Assembly: GCA_964519015.1 (NCBI GenBank)
Contig: CAZFHZ010000123.1
Coordinates: 1-9,145, forward strand
DNA: 9,145 bases
Origin: CAZFHZ01 sp964519015
GTDB taxonomy: Bacteria > Blakebacterota > Blakebacteria > Blakebacterales > CAYUVJ01
Direction of reading: 5' to 3'
The notes beneath the pieces were generated by a model. The model was given only the letters and a program-made list of their open reading frames with translations. It made no database searches and was not told where the DNA came from. The translations under genes were made by a program, and so were the position numbers. Positions within the stretch are counted from its first letter, which is position 1; each line of letters opens with the position of its first letter. Positions 6,855 to 9,145 of the stretch are shown in pieces.

Positions 6855-8378
6855 ATGTCCACCCCGATCCTCTCCGAACCCGGTCTCCGACTCGAGATCC
6901 GCGGCCTGCGGCACGCCTTCGGCGGCGTGCAGGCGGTGACCGGGGTCGACCTGGAGATCCACGGCGGGGAGGTGACCGCCCTGCTGGGGGAGAACGGGGC
7001 GGGCAAGTCCACCCTGATGAAGGCGGTGGCCGGGGCGCTCCGCCCCGACGCGGGCAGCGTGTGGCTGGACGGCCGGCCGCTGCCGCAGGGGGATCCCGGG
7101 GCGGTGCGCGGGCGCGGGGTCAGCCTGATATACCAGGAACTCAACCTGGTCGGGCCGCTCTCGGCGGCCGAGAACATCGCCCTCGGCCGCGAGACCCGCC
7201 GCGGTCTCTTCGTCGACTTCGAACACCAGCGCACGGAAGCGTTGGGGCTGCTGGCCGGGCTGGAAGGGGGGATCGATCCCGACCGGCCGGTGGAACGGCT
7301 CTCGGTGGCCGAGCAGCAACTGGTGGAGATCGCCAAGGCGCTGGCGGTGGACGCCCGGGTGGTGATCATGGACGAGCCGACCTCGGCCCTCTCCGACCGG
7401 GAATCGGAACGGCTCTTCGGGGTGGTGGACCGCCTGGCGGCCGAGGGAAAGGCGATCGTCTACATCACCCACCGGCTCGAGGAGGTCTTCCGCCTGGCCC
7501 GGCGGGTGGTGGTCATGCGCGACGGAGCCGTGGTGGCCGACGGCCCCCTGGAGGCGCTCGACCGCAACGCCCTGGTCAAAGCGATGGTCGGCCGCTCCCT
7601 CGACCGCCTCTTCCCCGAGCAGGCCCGCACCCCTGGTCGCACCATCCTGGAGGTGGAGGGCCTGGTCCAGCCGCCGCGTGTGCGGCGGGTGGACCTGCAG
7701 GTCCGGGCGGGGGAGATCGTGGCCCTGGCCGGTCTGGTGGGGGCGGGGCGGACCGAGGTCGGACGGGCCCTCTTCGGGGTCGAGTCCCGCGACGCCGGCA
7801 CGATCCGGCTGGAGGGGGTACCGGTGCGGTTCCGCCACCCGCAGGACGCGGTGCGGGCGGGGGTGGGCTGGGTGAGCGAGGACCGCAAGGGGGAGGGGCT
7901 GGTCACCTCGCTGAGCGTGCTGGCCAACCTGACCCTTCCCCACCTGCGCGACTACGCCGGATTCGGAGGCCTGATCGACGGGCCACGGGAGCGGGCGGCC
8001 GCCGGGCGGCAGGTGGAGAGCCTGGGCGTGAAGACCTCGGGACTCGACCAGACGGTGGCCGAACTCTCGGGGGGGAACCAGCAGAAGGTCGCCCTGGCCC
8101 GCTGGCTGCTCAAGGAGTGCCGCCTGCTCATCGTGGACGAACCGACCCGGGGGGTCGACGTGAGCGGGCGCTACGAGATCTACGAACTGCTCGAGGGGCT
8201 GGCCCGGCGCGGGGTGGCGGTGCTCATGATCTCTTCCGACCTGCCGGAGGTGCTGGGCATGGCCGACCGCATCGTGGTCATGCACGAGGGACGGGTGACC
8301 GGCAAGCTGGCGGCGGCCGGGGCCACCCAGGAACGGCTGCTCCACCTGGCGATGGGACATGTCGATGACGCTGCGTGA
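6855..8378 (+). CDS. rbsA: Sugar ABC importer ATPase with two fused nucleotide-binding domains (RbsA/MglA family)
   Basis: Powers sugar import at the cytoplasmic face of the inner membrane. The 507-residue length is typical for this carbohydrate-uptake family (CUT2), in which both ABC domains sit in one chain. Domain 1: Walker A GENGAGKST (45-53), Q-loop Gln94 in YQELNLV, signature LSVAEQQ (149-155), Walker B VVIMDEP (169-175, catalytic Glu174) and switch His206. Domain 2: Walker A GLVGAGRT (293-300), where Arg299 stands in for the usual Lys, signature LSGGNQQK (404-411), Walker B LLIVDEPT (424-431), and Ser461 in place of the switch His (ISSDLPEVLG). The altered second site is normal for the family, so domain 1 is the likely active site. 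The ATG follows the binding-protein stop by 4 bases; a GGGGAG at 6835-6840 is rather distant (14 bases), so coupling is likely. The gene overlaps the permease start. Exact sugar cannot be read from this subunit. Confidence 0.96.
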   Translation: MSTPILSEPGLRLEIRGLRHAFGGVQAVTGVDLEIHGGEVTALLGENGAGKSTLMKAVAGALRPDAGSVWLDGRPLPQGDPGAVRGRGVSLIYQELNLVGPLSAAENIALGRETRRGLFVDFEHQRTEALGLLAGLEGGIDPDRPVERLSVAEQQLVEIAKALAVDARVVIMDEPTSALSDRESERLFGVVDRLAAEGKAIVYITHRLEEVFRLARRVVVMRDGAVVADGPLEALDRNALVKAMVGRSLDRLFPEQARTPGRTILEVEGLVQPPRVRRVDLQVRAGEIVALAGLVGAGRTEVGRALFGVESRDAGTIRLEGVPVRFRHPQDAVRAGVGWVSEDRKGEGLVTSLSVLANLTLPHLRDYAGFGGLIDGPRERAAAGRQVESLGVKTSGLDQTVAELSGGNQQKVALARWLLKECRLLIVDEPTRGVDVSGRYEIYELLEGLARRGVAVLMISSDLPEVLGMADRIVVMHEGRVTGKLAAAGATQERLLHLAMGHVDDAA

Positions 8379-9145
8379 TCGGTTCCAGGGACTGGGGGGA
8401 CGGCGCTGGGGGTTGATCGGCGCCTTCCTCATCTTCTGTATCTTCCTCTCGCTGGCCACCCCCGACCATACCTTCCTGACCGGGCGCAACCTGGTCTACG
8501 TGCTGCTCCAGATCTCGGTCAACCTGATCCTGGCCTCGGGGATGACCCTGGTCATCCTGACCGCCGGGATCGACCTCTCGGTCGGTTCGGTCCTGGCCCT
8601 GGCCGGAGTGGTGGGCGCCGACCTGGTCACCCGGGGGGTGCCGCTGCCGCTGGCGGCGGCCGGTGCGGTCGGGGTGGGGGCGCTGCTGGGGCTGGCCAAC
8701 GGAGCGGCCATCGTCGGGCTGCGGGTGGCCCCCTTCATCGCCACCCTGGCCACCATGACGGCCGCCCGGGGGCTGGCCTACCTCTACACGGACGGCCAGA
8801 GCATCGGCGGGCTCTCGGGCGCCTTCGTCTGGCTGGGCAACGGGCGGATCGGCCCGCTGCCGGTGCCGGTGCTGGTGGCCGCCGTGGTGGTCGGCTGCGT
8901 GGCGGTCGTGCTGGGCCGGACCGTGTTTGGCCGCCGGGTCTACGCGGTGGGGGGGAACGAGGAGGCCACCCGGCTGAGCGGGGTGCGGGTCGGACGGGTT
9001 AAGCTGCTCGTCTACATGCTCTCGGGGGCCTGTGCGGCCCTGGGAGGTCTGCTCCTGGCCGCCCGGCTGGGCTCGGGGGACCCCAAGGTGGGCACCATGT
9101 ATGAGTTGGACGCCATCGCCGCGGTGGTGGTCGGGGGGACCAGCC
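8365..9145 (+). CDS. rbsC: Ribose-type sugar ABC importer permease, C-terminus outside window
   Basis: Membrane channel subunit of the CUT2 sugar importer, partner of the ATPase encoded just upstream. About 260 residues are visible of a usual 310-330; the open frame runs through the window edge. A hydrophobic helix begins near residue 17 and several more follow. Very characteristic BPD_transp_2 segments are GMTLVILTAGIDLSVGS (residues 59-75), APFIATLATMTAARGLAYLY in the middle, the cytoplasmic loop GGNEEATRLSGV, and YELDAIAAVVVGGTS at the edge. These resemble E. coli RbsC closely. The start at 8365 overlaps the ATPase gene by 14 bases. A second in-frame ATG at 8359 is possible, but TGGGA ahead is better spaced for 8365. 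Translation is probably coupled to the ATPase gene. Confidence 0.94.
   Translation, partial: MTLRDRFQGLGGRRWGLIGAFLIFCIFLSLATPDHTFLTGRNLVYVLLQISVNLILASGMTLVILTAGIDLSVGSVLALAGVVGADLVTRGVPLPLAAAGAVGVGALLGLANGAAIVGLRVAPFIATLATMTAARGLAYLYTDGQSIGGLSGAFVWLGNGRIGPLPVPVLVAAVVVGCVAVVLGRTVFGRRVYAVGGNEEATRLSGVRVGRVKLLVYMLSGACAALGGLLLAARLGSGDPKVGTMYELDAIAAVVVGGTS

Noticed and set aside
6795..8489. Long minus-strand open frame (564 codons) across the ATPase gene
   Set aside because: Same shadow effect. The product is rich in His, Pro, Gln and Arg without any domain, and it spans three clear plus-strand genes.

Overview
The window is a GC-rich stretch of bacterial chromosome holding two divergent gene clusters separated by about 210 bases. 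The organism is most likely a Gram-negative (diderm) bacterium: the left cluster encodes a large lipoprotein alpha-2-macroglobulin together with penicillin-binding protein 1C, a periplasmic pair known from many diderms. No rRNA, tRNA or other marker fixes the phylum. The GC-rich coding and a sugar-binding protein made as a lipoprotein would suit a less-studied environmental diderm lineage, but that is a guess.

Left cluster (minus strand, 1 to 5684). The upstream gene encodes a 1809-residue alpha-2-macroglobulin of the YfhM type. It has a lipoprotein signal, three N-terminal Ig-like modules, macroglobulin and bait-region domains, an intact CxEQ thioester motif and a complete C-terminal domain. 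Its stop codon overlaps the start codon of pbpC (ATGA), of which only the first 86 codons are inside the window. Established models treat the pair as periplasmic defence plus repair: the macroglobulin traps intruding proteases and PBP1C repairs peptidoglycan.

Intergenic region (5685 to 5896). It holds a strong ribosome binding site for the macroglobulin gene, a weak -10-like element facing left, a plausible but weak sigma-70-like promoter facing right, and a short inverted repeat that could be an operator or leader hairpin.

Right cluster (plus strand, 5897 to the window end). This is a ribose-type ABC sugar importer in the order binding protein, double-domain ATPase, permease. The genes are 4 bases apart or overlap, so they are almost certainly one operon. 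The permease runs off the edge. The binding protein keeps many, not all, of the ribose-contact residues of E. coli RbsB, so the sugar is uncertain. No kinase, isomerase or regulator is visible.

Sampled lines show clearly higher GC in the importer genes than in the macroglobulin gene. I found no CRISPR, insertion sequence, tRNA, convincing terminator or clearly novel system. The most interesting items are the expanded N-terminus and putative bait loop of the macroglobulin, and the lipid-anchored sugar-binding protein.
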